From Candidatus Glassbacteria bacterium (GTDB lineage Bacteria; Gemmatimonadota; Glassbacteria; GWA2-58-10): a stretch of 34,436 bases of DNA. The notes beneath the pieces are model-generated. The model was not told the DNA's origin, did no database searches, and saw only the letters and a program-made list of their open reading frames with translations. Shown here one piece after another: positions 17,274-25,115 of the stretch. Both the position numbers and the translations under genes were made by a program. The DNA lies in contig VRUH01000023.1 in assembly GCA_019456185.1 (NCBI GenBank), forward strand, positions 22,446-56,881, in the 5' to 3' direction. Numbering within the stretch: the stretch's first letter is position 1; the number at the start of each line of letters is the position of its first letter.

Positions 17274-17288
17274 TGGCATAAAGCTTGC
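17274..17288 (+). promoter_or_regulatory. Sigma-54 (-24/-12) promoter of the flagellar operon
   Basis: TGGCATAAAGCTTGC matches the sigma-54 consensus TGGCAC-N5-TTGC. The invariant GG (17275-17276) and GC (17287-17288) are separated by exactly 10 bases. Transcription would start near 17300, about 75 nt before the flgF ATG. Sigma-54 control of rod/ring/hook genes is known in many polar flagellates. Confidence 0.7.
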
Positions 17289-17375
17289 CTTTTCCTGCTG
17301 GCAGCGGACAGCACCGTTGTGCCCGCAAAGCTGAAACTGATTAACCGCAACCGCGAACTGCTGGAGAGTGTGGCG

Positions 17376-18161
17376 ATGATCAAGGGACTGTATACCTCGG
17401 CGGGCGGGATGCTTCCGCTGCAATACCGCCAGGACCTGGTGGCCAACAACCTGTCCAATTCCCATACGGCCGGGTATAAGCAGGATCAGGCCTTCGTCCG
17501 CGAACTGATCACCGCCGATCTGTATCTAAATGAACGCAAGATCGCTTCCACCGGCGCGCAGCCCCCGCTGGTCAGTATCTCACCGCCGGCCTATATGGCC
17601 GCTGTCGGCGACAGCCGCCAGGTGGTGCAGCAATACACCGATTTCAGCCAGGGACCGATGGAGGCTACCGGCAACGCGATGAACATGGCTATCGAGGGCG
17701 ACGGGTTCTTCACGATCCAGACTCCCAACGGGACCCAGTACACGCGCAACGGCTCGTTCAGTATCAACGAGAACGGGGAGCTGGTAACCATCCAGGGACA
17801 TCTCGTGCTGGGCGATGGCGGCCCGATCAACGTCTCCGGCGGCATAATCAACGTACTCAAAAGAGGCGGGATTTCTGTCAACGGGGTCTTCCGCGACAAC
17901 CTGAGGATCACCGATTTTCCAAAACCGTACGAGATGACCAAGGTCAGCGAAAACCTGTTTGTCCCCGAAAGCGGAGGCGCGGGTCAGAACGCCGAAAACT
18001 ACTCGGTCCAGCAGGGCATGCTCGAGGGCAGCAACGGCCATCCGCTGGACCAGATGGTAAAAATGATCGAAATATCGCGAATGTTCGAATTGGGACAGAG
18101 GGCGATCCGCCTGCAGGACGAGACTCTGCAGCAGGCGGTGACCCAGGCCGGCCGGGTCTGA
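17376..18161 (+). CDS. flgF: Flagellar proximal/distal rod protein FlgF
   Basis: FlgF is a rod protein of the flagellar basal body, exported through the flagellar type III apparatus, so it has no signal peptide. The 261-residue product begins MIKGLYTSAGGMLPLQYRQDLVANNLSNSHTAGYK, the standard N-terminal heptad and ANNLSN motif of the rod/hook family. It ends with the matching C-terminal helix (MVKMIEISRMFELGQRAIRLQDETL). GDGFF and YTRNGSF in the middle are FlgE/F/G core motifs. The frame is open from a GTG at 17319, but the ATG at 17376 matches the family start and is preceded by GGAGAG. It is the first gene of the operon, followed by its paralog flgG after 54 nt. Confidence 0.93.
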   Translation: MIKGLYTSAGGMLPLQYRQDLVANNLSNSHTAGYKQDQAFVRELITADLYLNERKIASTGAQPPLVSISPPAYMAAVGDSRQVVQQYTDFSQGPMEATGNAMNMAIEGDGFFTIQTPNGTQYTRNGSFSINENGELVTIQGHLVLGDGGPINVSGGIINVLKRGGISVNGVFRDNLRITDFPKPYEMTKVSENLFVPESGGAGQNAENYSVQQGMLEGSNGHPLDQMVKMIEISRMFELGQRAIRLQDETLQQAVTQAGRV

Positions 18162-18215
18162 TAACTGGCCGGGCAACAGTCCTGTACACCTCCAGATGAA
18201 GCACAGGAGCTAACA

Positions 18216-19004
18216 ATGATGCGAGCAATCCGAACCGCCGCCACCGGGATGAAGGCCCAGGAAGTGCGGGTGGACATAATCGCCAACAACCTGGCCAACG
18301 TCAACACGGCCGGCTTCAAGAAAACCCAGGCCCAGTTCCAGGACCTGCTCTACCAGACTCTTCGCCCGGCCGGCGTCGTGGAGTTCGAGGGCCAGATAGT
18401 GCCCACCGAACTGCAGGTCGGTCACGGAGTCAAACTCTCCAGCACCCAGAAAGTGTTCACCCAGGGTACACTGCACAAGACCCAGAACAACCTCGATCTG
18501 GCGGTTACCGGCGACGGGTTCTTCCAGATCCTGATGCCCGACGGCAACTCGGCCTACACCCGCGATGGCAATTTCGAGATCAGCCAGGACGGTATCCTGG
18601 TCACCACCGAGGGCCTGCCTCTTCAGCCCCAGATCACTGTCCCGCAGAACGCGATGGACATCTCGGTGGGCGCCGACGGCAATGTCGACGTGATCCTGCC
18701 CGGACAGGTCCAGCCCCAGAACGTGGGCCGGATCGAAATGGCCCGTTTTATCAACCCCGCCGGCCTGCGTAATATCGGCGACAACCTGTTCCTCGAAACA
18801 GTTGCCAGCAACACTCCGATCCTGGGCAACCCGGCCGAGAACGAGTTCGGCAGGATCGAGCAGGGTTACCTCGAGCTTTCCAACGTATCGGTGGTCGATG
18901 AGCTGGTGGACCTGATCACGGCCCAGCGGGTTTACGAACTGAACTCACGCGGCATTTCGATTGCGGACAGCATGATGCAGGTGGCTGGCAATATCGGCCG
19001 TTAA
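18216..19004 (+). CDS. flgG: Flagellar distal rod protein FlgG
   Basis: FlgG forms the distal rod that crosses the periplasm. The 262-residue product has the near-universal FlgG pattern: MMRAIRTAATGMKAQEVRVDIIANNLANVNTAGFKK at the N-terminus, then GHGVKLSSTQKVFTQGTL, LAVTGDGFFQI, AYTRDGNFEI and the C-terminal block VVDELVDLITAQRVYELNSRGISIADSMMQ. An AGGAG ribosome site lies 7 nt before the ATG. Its length equals that of E. coli FlgG (260), so the rod is probably of normal length. It lies between flgF and flgA. Confidence 0.97.
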   Translation: MMRAIRTAATGMKAQEVRVDIIANNLANVNTAGFKKTQAQFQDLLYQTLRPAGVVEFEGQIVPTELQVGHGVKLSSTQKVFTQGTLHKTQNNLDLAVTGDGFFQILMPDGNSAYTRDGNFEISQDGILVTTEGLPLQPQITVPQNAMDISVGADGNVDVILPGQVQPQNVGRIEMARFINPAGLRNIGDNLFLETVASNTPILGNPAENEFGRIEQGYLELSNVSVVDELVDLITAQRVYELNSRGISIADSMMQVAGNIGR

Positions 19005-19031
19005 CCGTAAACCGGAACGGATAAATTACTG

Positions 19032-20015
19032 ATGAAATACCTTATTCTGGCGCTGACGATTCTTCTGTTCGCGGTCCCTGCCGCAGCCCAGCAGCAGCCC
19101 CCGGCCGATCTGGGCGCGGTCCGCGCGTTCGTATACCTCGGCGGAACCGCCACAGTAAGCGGAGCGCAGATCAAGCTGGGCCAGGTGGCTGATATCAACG
19201 GGTTCGACGAGGACCTGATCAACCGGCTCGAACAAATGCCCCTCGGCCAGGCTCCCCTGCCGGGACAGACGCGGACTATCGAGCGCAACGACATCCGCCG
19301 TCAGATGGCAACCTGGAGAATCGACGCGGTGCGGGTGGCGATCGCCGGCGAACCGGCAGTGACTGTCAAGCGCAAGGGGCGCAGCGTGACCAGCGGCGAG
19401 ATTACCTCGCTGGTCGAGCAGTGGGTGACCGATTCCTGGCGCGACCGGAACGTGCGCACCGATGTCGTGTTCACCCGCCTGCCCGACGAACTTACGCTGA
19501 AAGAAGAAGATTTCACCCTCAGCGTGCTCGACCCGGTCCGTCCCCAGGCCTCGGGCGCGATGGCGCTCTCGGTGGCCGCGCTGGACGGTGACCGGGTGCT
19601 GGCCCGCTTCCCCGTTTCGATCAGGCTGCGCGTCTGGCAGGAAGTCGCTGTCGCCGCCGCCGATCTCAAGCGGGGGAAGATTGTCAGTGAGGACGACATT
19701 CTGTTTTCCGAGCGGGAACTGACCGGTAACAGGAGCCAGACAATCAGTTCGGTCGACCAGCTCGTGGACAAACGTCTCCGCCGCCGCGTACGAGCCGGTG
19801 ACCTGCTTACCGCAGGCCATCTGGAAAACCCGCCGCTGGTCGAGCGCGGCGACAAGATCATTCTGATAGTGGAATATAACGGGATCAGGATTGGCTGCGC
19901 GGGTAAAGCCTGGCAGAAAGGCGGCCTCGGCGACCGGATCCTGGTCAGCACCCAGTATGGCAAAAAACTCACCGGCGTGGTCAAGGACGGACGCACCGTC
20001 GTGATTGCCCCGTAA
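19032..20015 (+). CDS. flgA: Flagellar P-ring assembly chaperone FlgA
   Basis: FlgA is a periplasmic chaperone needed to assemble FlgI into the P ring. The protein (327 residues) has a signal peptide MKYLILALTILLFAVPAAA. Its C-terminal half contains the SAF/ChapFlgA region: VWQEVAVAAADLKRGKIVSEDDILFSERELTGNR, then DQLVDKRLRRRVRAGDLLTAGHLENPPLVERGDKIILIVEYNGIRI and a final GDRILV...TGVV. It is longer than E. coli FlgA (219) because of an extended N-terminal domain, as in many non-enteric homologues. It is followed after 22 nt by flgH, then flgI, its client. Confidence 0.93.
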   Translation: MKYLILALTILLFAVPAAAQQQPPADLGAVRAFVYLGGTATVSGAQIKLGQVADINGFDEDLINRLEQMPLGQAPLPGQTRTIERNDIRRQMATWRIDAVRVAIAGEPAVTVKRKGRSVTSGEITSLVEQWVTDSWRDRNVRTDVVFTRLPDELTLKEEDFTLSVLDPVRPQASGAMALSVAALDGDRVLARFPVSIRLRVWQEVAVAAADLKRGKIVSEDDILFSERELTGNRSQTISSVDQLVDKRLRRRVRAGDLLTAGHLENPPLVERGDKIILIVEYNGIRIGCAGKAWQKGGLGDRILVSTQYGKKLTGVVKDGRTVVIAP

Positions 20016-20037
20016 ACGAAAGCAGAGGATGCTAGCG

Positions 20038-20694
20038 ATGAGAACCCCCGAAAGCAAACCGGCACCGGCCAGACCGGCCCGCACCGACTGCCGCGCCGAA
20101 CAGCGCCTGGCCAGCAGCGTGGCCGTGGCCGCCTGCCTGATGCTGGCCCTGGGCGTCCAGGTATTCGCCCAGCTCGAATTCAAGGGCAACGTGGCCAGCC
20201 TGTTCACCGACGAGCGTGCATTCAAGGTCGGTGACGTGATCTCGGTTGAAATCAACGAGATGCTGCAGGGACAGAACAATGCCCAGTTCCGCAGCCAGCG
20301 CGGCAGCGACGTGTCCGCTGAATTCGGCGCCGGCCCGGCCAAGGTATTCGGACTGTTCAACCCGTTCAGCGGCGAGGTCAGCACCCAGAACGATTTCGAC
20401 TCGCGGGTGCAGAACAACAAGCTGACCACCTTCGTCACCCAGATCAGCACCCGGGTGATCCGCACCGACGAGCTGGGCAACCTGTACCTGGAAGGCAGCA
20501 AGGTAATCAATCTGCCCGACGAGGAGCAGGTCGTGGTGCTCTCCGGTGTGGCGCGCAGCCGTGATGTCACTCAGCAGAACACCATTCTCAGCACCCAGAT
20601 CGCGAACCTTCGCGTGACCTTCAAGGGCAAAGGCGAAGCCGAGGACGCGCGGCGTCCCAGCCTGTTCACCCGCATCTTCCAGTGGTTCTTCTAA
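20038..20694 (+). CDS. flgH: Flagellar L-ring protein FlgH
   Basis: FlgH forms the outer-membrane L ring that acts as the rod bushing. Family blocks are SLFTDERAFKVGDVISVEINE, LTTFVTQISTRVIRTDELGNLYLEGSKVINLPDEEQVVVLSGVARSRDV and NTILSTQIANLRVTFKGKGE. The product has 218 residues from the ATG at 20038, which has AGAGGA eight bases upstream; an ATG at 20029 is possible. An unusually long polar N-terminus precedes the hydrophobic stretch. FlgH is normally a lipoprotein. Here the only candidate lipobox Cys (Cys33, after VAA) sits inside the hydrophobic segment, and a signal peptidase I site after VFA (44) looks at least as good. Confidence 0.93.
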   Translation: MRTPESKPAPARPARTDCRAEQRLASSVAVAACLMLALGVQVFAQLEFKGNVASLFTDERAFKVGDVISVEINEMLQGQNNAQFRSQRGSDVSAEFGAGPAKVFGLFNPFSGEVSTQNDFDSRVQNNKLTTFVTQISTRVIRTDELGNLYLEGSKVINLPDEEQVVVLSGVARSRDVTQQNTILSTQIANLRVTFKGKGEAEDARRPSLFTRIFQWFF

Positions 20695-20738
20695 TGCAGA
20701 GCTGATGCCCGCTCGGGCTTGAGGGAGCGATAAGGGAA

Positions 20739-21878
20739 ATGAACTTTTTCGTCAGAGACAAAATTACCGCCACGCTGATTCTTGCCGCCACGGCCCTGCT
20801 GCTGGTTTCCCCGGCACTCCGTGCGGCCAGGATCAAAGACATCGCCCACGTGCAGGGTACCCGCAGCGAACAGCTGATCGGTTACGGCCTGGTGGTGGGA
20901 CTCAACGGTACTGGCGACGGCCGGACCATGTTCACCAAGCAGTCCACGGCCAGCATGCTCAACAAGTTCGGCATCCAGGTGGACCCCGACGAAATCAACG
21001 CCCAGAACGTGGCCGCCGTAATAGTCACCGCCAGCCTGCGCAGTTTCGACAAGCCCGGCGGCTCGCTGGATGTAACGATCAGCTCGGTCGGCGAATCGAG
21101 CAGCCTGCAGGGCGGCGTGCTGCTGCGCACTCAGTTGTTCGGCTACGACGGCAAGACGCTCTACGCGATCGCCCAGGGCCCGATCTCTATCGGCGGCTTC
21201 AACGTGGGCGCACAGGCAGGCGGAGGAGGAGCCGGAGCGCAGATCCAGCTCAACCACCCCGTGGTCGGCCGGATTCCCAACGGCGCACAGGTATGGCGCT
21301 CGATGGAGATCGGCTTTATCAACGATTGGCGGATCATGCTCACCCTGGAAAACAGCGATTTCACCACCGCCCGCCGGCTGGACCAGGCAATTGACGATCA
21401 TTTCGGCAGCGATATCGCCCTGCCTGTCGACGGGCTCTCGGCCTATGTCACCATCCCTGAGGAATACCGCGAGCCCGGCCGGATTATCGAATTTATCAGC
21501 GAGCTGGAAAATCTGGATGTCACCACGGCCACCTCCGCCCGTATCGTGATCAACGAGCGGACCGGCACAATCGCCATCGGCGAAAACGTGACTGTCAACC
21601 CGGTCCAGATCGCCCACGGCGGCCTGACTGTCACGATCGGCACCGGTTTGGCTGTCAGCCAGCCGACGACGCCGCTGGGCGGCGGAGCGACTGTTGTATC
21701 CCCCACGGCCACGGCCAGCGCGGTGCAGCAGGTGCGGAAATTTATCGAGGTGGGCGGGACAGCCGGAGATCTGGTGACCGCGCTGAACGTGATGCAAGTT
21801 ACGCCGCGGGATATTATCGCGATCTTCCAGGCCCTCAAGGAAGCAGGCGCGCTGAGCGCAAAACTGATAATCATGTAA
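20739..21878 (+). CDS. flgI: Flagellar P-ring protein FlgI
   Basis: FlgI assembles the periplasmic P ring around the rod at the peptidoglycan layer. The protein has 379 residues. The N-terminus is a signal peptide (KITATLILAATALLLVSPALRA) followed by the typical mature start ARIKDIAHVQGTRSEQLIGYGLVVGLNGTGD. Further family blocks are NVAAVIVTASLRSFDKPGGSLDVTISSVGESSSLQGG, GRIPNGAQV and the C-terminal VGGTAGDLVTALNVMQVTPRDIIAIFQALKEAGALSAKLIIM. It lies 10 nt before flgJ, which suggests coupled translation. Confidence 0.97.
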   Translation: MNFFVRDKITATLILAATALLLVSPALRAARIKDIAHVQGTRSEQLIGYGLVVGLNGTGDGRTMFTKQSTASMLNKFGIQVDPDEINAQNVAAVIVTASLRSFDKPGGSLDVTISSVGESSSLQGGVLLRTQLFGYDGKTLYAIAQGPISIGGFNVGAQAGGGGAGAQIQLNHPVVGRIPNGAQVWRSMEIGFINDWRIMLTLENSDFTTARRLDQAIDDHFGSDIALPVDGLSAYVTIPEEYREPGRIIEFISELENLDVTTATSARIVINERTGTIAIGENVTVNPVQIAHGGLTVTIGTGLAVSQPTTPLGGGATVVSPTATASAVQQVRKFIEVGGTAGDLVTALNVMQVTPRDIIAIFQALKEAGALSAKLIIM

Positions 21879-21888
21879 CGGGAGCTAG

Positions 21889-22782
21889 ATGAGCAGCGGC
21901 ATGGAGATGATAGGATTCCCGGGCGGCGAAGCGATGAATGCCCGCAGTCAGAGTCTCGAGGCCAATCTCAAACGCCTCCAGCAACGCTCGGACGATGCGA
22001 AAGGCGACGAGCAGGCCCTGCGGCAGGTGAGCCGCGATCTCGAATCCCTGTTCGTGAAGATGCTGCTCGATTCAATGGAGAAAACCGTGCCGCGCGAGGA
22101 AGGCTCGCTGGGCAACAGCCAGGCGATGCAGACCTGGCGGGGCATGCTGAACGAAAAACTGGCCGAGCAGCTCGGCGAGAACAGCCCGATCGGCCTGGCA
22201 GACATGATCTACCGGCAACTGTCCGGGGACTTGGAGCGGCACATGGAGGTGCCGCCTGCCACGGCCCTACCCCCTGATCCCGGGCCGAACGTGCAGGAGC
22301 TTCCCGCCCGGCCGCAATCGCCGCCGGAGGCGCCTGTCACCGGTCCCGGCCAGCCTGCCGGCCGCACCGCCCGCGTCAGCGGCTTCCGCGAGTTGATCGA
22401 GCGCGCAGCGGCCAATGAGGGTGTGGACCCGGCACTGGTGGCAGCGATGATCGCCCAGGAAAGCGGAGGCAATCCGGGGGCGGTCAGTCCGGCCGGCTCA
22501 CGAGGGTTGATGCAGCTGATGCCGTCCACCGCCAGGATGCTGGGGGTGGCCAACGTGTTCGACCCGGACCAGAACGTGACCGGAGGCGTGCGCTATATCA
22601 GCGGCTTGCTGGAACGCTACGGGGGCGATGAGAGGCTGGCCCTGGCCGCCTACAACGCCGGCCCCGGCACTGTTGACCGTTACGGCGGAGTGCCCCCCTA
22701 TCGCGAGACGACCGACTATCTGGAAAAGGTGGGCCGTCTGAAAGAGATTTTTCGCAGCATGGGATTCAGACCCGGAGTATAA
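21889..22782 (+). CDS. flgJ: FlgJ: rod-binding domain fused to SLT lytic transglycosylase
   Basis: FlgJ caps the growing rod and opens peptidoglycan for it. Residues ~44-115 are the rod-binding domain (QVSRDLESLFVKMLLDSMEKTV, MLNEKLAEQLG...GLADMIYRQL). A proline-rich linker (~121-160) leads to an SLT (GH23-type) transglycosylase domain. Its signature is IAQESGGNPGAVSPAGSRGLMQLMPSTA with catalytic Glu191, followed by LALAAYNAGPGTVDRYGGVPPYRETTDYLEKV. In gammaproteobacterial FlgJ the second domain is a glucosaminidase instead, so the wall-cutting module here is of a different family. There is no signal peptide, which fits export through the flagellar apparatus. GGGAG precedes the ATG. Confidence 0.94.
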   Translation: MSSGMEMIGFPGGEAMNARSQSLEANLKRLQQRSDDAKGDEQALRQVSRDLESLFVKMLLDSMEKTVPREEGSLGNSQAMQTWRGMLNEKLAEQLGENSPIGLADMIYRQLSGDLERHMEVPPATALPPDPGPNVQELPARPQSPPEAPVTGPGQPAGRTARVSGFRELIERAAANEGVDPALVAAMIAQESGGNPGAVSPAGSRGLMQLMPSTARMLGVANVFDPDQNVTGGVRYISGLLERYGGDERLALAAYNAGPGTVDRYGGVPPYRETTDYLEKVGRLKEIFRSMGFRPGV

Positions 22783-22785
22783 CCG

Positions 22786-23307
22786 ATGGCTGAGAACAAA
22801 ACAGACACTTCCGCAGTCCAGACCAAAAAGCTCCATAACCTGCTGGGGGATATGGCCGAGGGGATGGACAAGCTCTACGCCTGCCTTCGCGACCAGCAGA
22901 AAGCCCTGATGGGCTGGAAGCTGGCGGATTTCGTGGAGACTGTCAAACGCCAGCGCAGGCTGGCCAGAGAAAATCTGGGCCGTGAGGATGAACGCCGCGC
23001 GCTGGTGCGGAAACTGGCCGGTGGGCAGAACGCCGCGAACAGATCCCTTCGCGACCTGGCCGAAATGTTCGGCGGACGGTGGCCCAAAAAATTTCAGGCT
23101 GTCGCGGATAAAATCAAATCCTCGAGCGCGCGGGTCGCCGAGATGAAAAAGCAGAACGAGGCGCTGATAACCCGCAGCAGGGATCTGGTGGACGGGCAAT
23201 TGAGACTGATGATCAACCTGGCGTCGCTGAACCGCAACACCTACGAGCAAAGCGGCCGTAAAACTGGCCGCGGCAGTACGCACAAGGTTCTGGACCAGAA
23301 AGCCTGA
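22786..23307 (+). CDS. flgN: FlgN-like export chaperone for FlgK/FlgL
   Basis: This is a small cytoplasmic helical protein of 173 residues, starting 4 nt after the flgJ stop. Long amphipathic helices dominate (LLGDMAEGMDKLYACLRDQQKALMGWKLADFVETVKRQRRLARENLG). The C-terminal LRLMINLASLNRNTYEQSGRK resembles the substrate-binding end of FlgN, which typically ends with an N-x-x-Y-x-x-x-G pattern. Position directly before flgK, and with flgL nearby, supports the assignment, since FlgN holds these two hook-associated proteins before export. Sequence conservation in this family is low, so context carries much of the weight. Confidence 0.85.
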   Translation: MAENKTDTSAVQTKKLHNLLGDMAEGMDKLYACLRDQQKALMGWKLADFVETVKRQRRLARENLGREDERRALVRKLAGGQNAANRSLRDLAEMFGGRWPKKFQAVADKIKSSSARVAEMKKQNEALITRSRDLVDGQLRLMINLASLNRNTYEQSGRKTGRGSTHKVLDQKA

Positions 23308-23337
23308 GCTTAATCGAATCGAAGGAAAGGCAGAAAG

Positions 23338-24735
23338 ATGCCGAGCCTGTCAAACGCACTGTATATCGGGTTGTCCGGGATAAGGGTCAATCAGCAGGGC
23401 CTTAATGTGGCCGGCCACAATATCGCGAATGTCAACACCGAGGGCTATACGCGCCAGCAGATAGTGCTCGAGGCCAACAAACCGATCCTGCTCAACCAGT
23501 TTCTGTTCGGCACCGGCGTCAATCTCAAGAGCATTGCCCGGGTTCGCGACGCCTTTCTCGACCGCCAGTACCGGGACGAGAACCAGCTGCTGGGAGACTT
23601 CGAGAAACAGTCTGAAAGTATCGAGCTGGTCGAGGGAATCCTCAGTGAACCCGGAGACACCGGGCTGCACCAGACGATCAAGAACTTCTTCACCAGTCTC
23701 CAGGACCTGGCCACCAATCCCGAAAGCAGTTCCGTTCGCACCACTGTCAGTGAGCGGGGCCGCTCGATGGCCCGGATGTTCAACCAGATGTGGACCCAGC
23801 TCGACAAGATCAGGAACAATAAAAACCTCGAAATTATCGACCAGGTCAAAAAGGTCAATGAAATCCTGGACCGCGTGGCCGAACTCAACGTGCAGATCGG
23901 CAGCACCGAGGCCCTGGGCAACCAAGCCAACGATTTCCGCGACAACCGCGACCGTCTGCTCGACGAATTGAGCCGGATGGTCGATATCTCGGCCGTAGAG
24001 GACCCGGCCAACAACACAATGACCGTTTCTATCGCGGGGCAGTCGTTTGTCGTGATCGACAAGGTGACCCATGTCGAAGCCAGGAGTGAAAACATAGGCG
24101 GCCGCATGGAAATCCATCTGTACAATCCCGAGGCCAAGGTAGCTATCGAGCTGCGCGGCGGCGAACTTCGCGGCCTGGTGGAAATCAGGGACAGAATGAT
24201 CCCGGGGATCCAGGACCAGCTCGACACCCTGGCCAGGGCCTTGATCGACGAGGTCAACGCGATCCACCGCCAGGGTTACGGTCTGCAGGGCTCCAGGCTT
24301 TCTCTGCCCACCGGGATCGACTTCTTCAGCGGCGACGACGCCCAGACGATAAAAATCAGCTCACTGATCAACAACGATCCCGGCAATATCGCCGCCAGCG
24401 GCGGCGGCGCGCCCGGCGACAATACCAATGCCCTGGAACTGGCGATGCTGCGCAACAAGGGCGTGCTCAATAACGGCCGGTTTACCTTCGAGGACTATCT
24501 GGCAAGCACGGTCAGCGCCTTCGGCCTGCAGAGTGATACGATCCAGCAGCGGCGGGCCAACCAGGAAATCCTGGTCGAGCACCTTTCCAATTTCCGCGAA
24601 AGTGTGATCGGAGTGAACCTGGACGAGGAACTGGTGAATCTGATCCGCTACCAGAAAGCGTTCGGAGCCAATGCCAGGGTAATCAGCACAACCAATGAAA
24701 TGATGGGAGTCCTGGTCCAGCTTGGACGATACTGA
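23338..24735 (+). CDS. flgK: Flagellar hook-associated protein 1 FlgK
   Basis: FlgK is the first junction protein between hook and filament. The 465-residue product begins MPSLSNALYIGLSGIRVNQQGLNVAGHNIANVNTEGYTRQQ, the FlgK N-terminal helix with the rod/hook motif. It ends with ESVIGVNLDEELVNLIRYQKAFGANARVISTTNEMMGVLVQLGRY, the matching D0 helix. The central part contains the conserved NDFRDNRDRLLDELSRMVDIS segment. It is shorter than E. coli FlgK (547), so the outer domains are small, in contrast to the giant FlgL nearby. A strong AAGGAAAGG ribosome site precedes the ATG. Confidence 0.96.
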   Translation: MPSLSNALYIGLSGIRVNQQGLNVAGHNIANVNTEGYTRQQIVLEANKPILLNQFLFGTGVNLKSIARVRDAFLDRQYRDENQLLGDFEKQSESIELVEGILSEPGDTGLHQTIKNFFTSLQDLATNPESSSVRTTVSERGRSMARMFNQMWTQLDKIRNNKNLEIIDQVKKVNEILDRVAELNVQIGSTEALGNQANDFRDNRDRLLDELSRMVDISAVEDPANNTMTVSIAGQSFVVIDKVTHVEARSENIGGRMEIHLYNPEAKVAIELRGGELRGLVEIRDRMIPGIQDQLDTLARALIDEVNAIHRQGYGLQGSRLSLPTGIDFFSGDDAQTIKISSLINNDPGNIAASGGGAPGDNTNALELAMLRNKGVLNNGRFTFEDYLASTVSAFGLQSDTIQQRRANQEILVEHLSNFRESVIGVNLDEELVNLIRYQKAFGANARVISTTNEMMGVLVQLGRY

Positions 24736-24754
24736 TCGCCGAAAATGACGGCAG

Positions 24755-24823
24755 GGAGGCAACAGGGACGTAAAACACAGCGCCGCTCAAAAACATGAAA
24801 CGGCTATTCTCTCATATCAGGGA
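24755..24823 (+). promoter_or_regulatory. Three CAGGGA motifs in the csrA leader: candidate CsrA autoregulatory sites
   Basis: GGA cores occur at 24755-24757, 24766-24768 and 24821-24823, each in the context CAGGGA. The second, ACAGGGACGT, matches the CsrA consensus ACARGGAUGU at nine of ten positions. The third overlaps the ribosome binding site of csrA. Repression of its own translation by CsrA would follow the known mechanism in other bacteria. Confidence 0.5.
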
Positions 24824-24829
24824 CGATAA

Positions 24830-25084
24830 ATGCTGATACTGACAAGGAAGTTGGGGGAGAGTATCGCCATCGGCGACCAGATCAAAGTTTCCCTGCTGGA
24901 AGTGCAGGGCAAACAGGTAAAAATTGGCGTCCTGGCCCCGCCGGAGGTACCGATCCACCGGCAGAAAGTATACGAGAAGATCCAGCAGGAAAACCGCCGT
25001 GCCGCCGGCACGCGCGAACAGGACCTCCAGGAATTGAAAAAGATTCTGGAAAAACCGGTCCCCGGCAGTGGACAAGTTCACTGA
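24830..25084 (+). CDS. csrA: Carbon storage regulator CsrA (RNA-binding)
   Basis: CsrA binds GGA motifs in mRNA leaders and blocks translation; in FliW-containing bacteria its main target is flagellin mRNA. The 84-residue product MLILTRKLGESIAIGDQIKVSLLEV...KIGVLAPPEVPIHRQKVYEKIQQEN retains the RNA-contact positions Leu4 and Arg44. The C-terminal helix is extended compared with the 61-residue E. coli protein, as in the FliW-regulated type. It lies between flgK and flgL, with fliW just after flgL, so antagonist and target pathway are encoded together. GGGA precedes the ATG and doubles as a possible self-binding site. Confidence 0.97.
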   Translation: MLILTRKLGESIAIGDQIKVSLLEVQGKQVKIGVLAPPEVPIHRQKVYEKIQQENRRAAGTREQDLQELKKILEKPVPGSGQVH

Positions 25085-25115
25085 CCGGCCCGTTAAGGAG
25101 TAACGGAGCACAGGC

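Larger units (their letters stand above)
16859..17375 (+). other. 517-nt non-coding regulatory region upstream of the flagellar operon
   Basis: I see no credible gene here. From left to right it holds a 178-nt inverted-repeat element (16945-17122), two copies of a GGnAATATTTGC word 42 bp apart (17154 and 17196), a sigma-54 promoter (17274-17288) and an ~85-nt leader to flgF. It is the longest gene-free stretch in the window. Confidence 0.7.
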
